This document shows, in pieces, positions 6,268 to 6,307 of a DNA stretch of 6,307 nucleotides. A model generated the notes under the pieces. It was not told the origin of the DNA. It saw nothing but the letters and a program-made list of their open reading frames with translations, and did no database searches. Origin of the DNA: Akkermansia sp. (GTDB lineage Bacteria; Verrucomicrobiota; Verrucomicrobiia; Verrucomicrobiales; Akkermansiaceae). The DNA lies in contig JAFNWZ010000161.1 of the NCBI GenBank assembly GCA_017379255.1, positions 1-6,307 of the forward strand, in the 5' to 3' direction. How positions within the stretch are numbered: position 1 is the stretch's first letter; the number at the start of each line of letters is the position of its first letter. The position numbers and the translations under genes were made by a program.

Positions 6268-6307
6268 TCAGTTACCAACGCCAATGTAGGTCCGGATGGT
6301 ATTCTTC
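6268..6307 (-). CDS. Possible 3' end of an upstream minus-strand gene (frame undecided)
   Basis: Only about 40 bases are visible. All three minus-strand frames are open from the right edge and close within the window: one ends EEYHPDLHWRW with TAA at 6272-6274, one ends IRTYIGVGN with TGA at 6268-6270, and one ends TLALVTD with TGA at 6264-6266. The stem-loop just downstream supports a gene ending here. The frame cannot be chosen from this length, and a plus-strand start at 6252 (MANKSISYQRQ, open to the edge) is an alternative. Confidence 0.25.
   Translation of the reverse strand, partial: KNTIRTYIGVGN

Noticed and set aside
6252..6307. Plus-strand gene start at 6252 (MANKSISYQRQ)
   Set aside because: Only 18 codons are visible with no Shine-Dalgarno or promoter, and a minus-strand gene end followed by a stem-loop explains the region equally well. 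It cannot be decided from this window.

Overview
The window holds a compact gene cluster read entirely from the minus strand. In transcription order (right to left) it contains a stand-alone RyR-domain protein (97 aa), an 814-aa membrane protein with two TrkA-N/RCK-like Rossmann domains and a divergent C-terminal RyR-like domain, a 463-aa TIR protein with one membrane segment and a C-terminal region resembling the STING cyclic-dinucleotide receptor, and a second membrane-anchored TIR protein ending in a long array of 32-residue YD-type repeats that runs off the left edge. The first three genes are separated by only 4 and 12 bases. The fourth follows after 76 bases that contain a terminator-like hairpin. 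I read this as one operon or two coupled transcription units.

Organism: a bacterium of moderate GC content. Two of the four starts (3363 and 1895) lack an obvious Shine-Dalgarno sequence and the other two have weak AAGG-type ones. This, and the accessory gene content (RyR, TIR, YD repeats), would suit a host-associated Bacteroidota or Verrucomicrobiota-type organism, but no housekeeping gene is present to settle it.

Layout: 1-1895, TIR/TM/YD-repeat gene, 3' end missing; 1896-1971, spacer with hairpin; 1972-3363, TIR/TM/STING-like gene; 3376-5820, membrane/RCK/RyR gene; 5825-6118, small RyR gene; 6119-6267, leader with a 12-bp stem-loop, a C7 tract and a small palindrome; 6268-6307, possibly the tail of another gene.

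How the parts may work together (inference): TIR domains of bacterial immune systems are NAD-consuming effectors, STING senses cyclic dinucleotides, and RCK and RyR modules are ligand-sensing parts of ion-channel-like proteins. A membrane-localised nucleotide-sensing conflict system with two TIR effectors is the most economical reading. No cyclic-dinucleotide synthase (CD-NTase) lies in the window, so the signal source, if any, must be outside it. The STING assignment rests on motif order read by eye and is the claim most worth testing.
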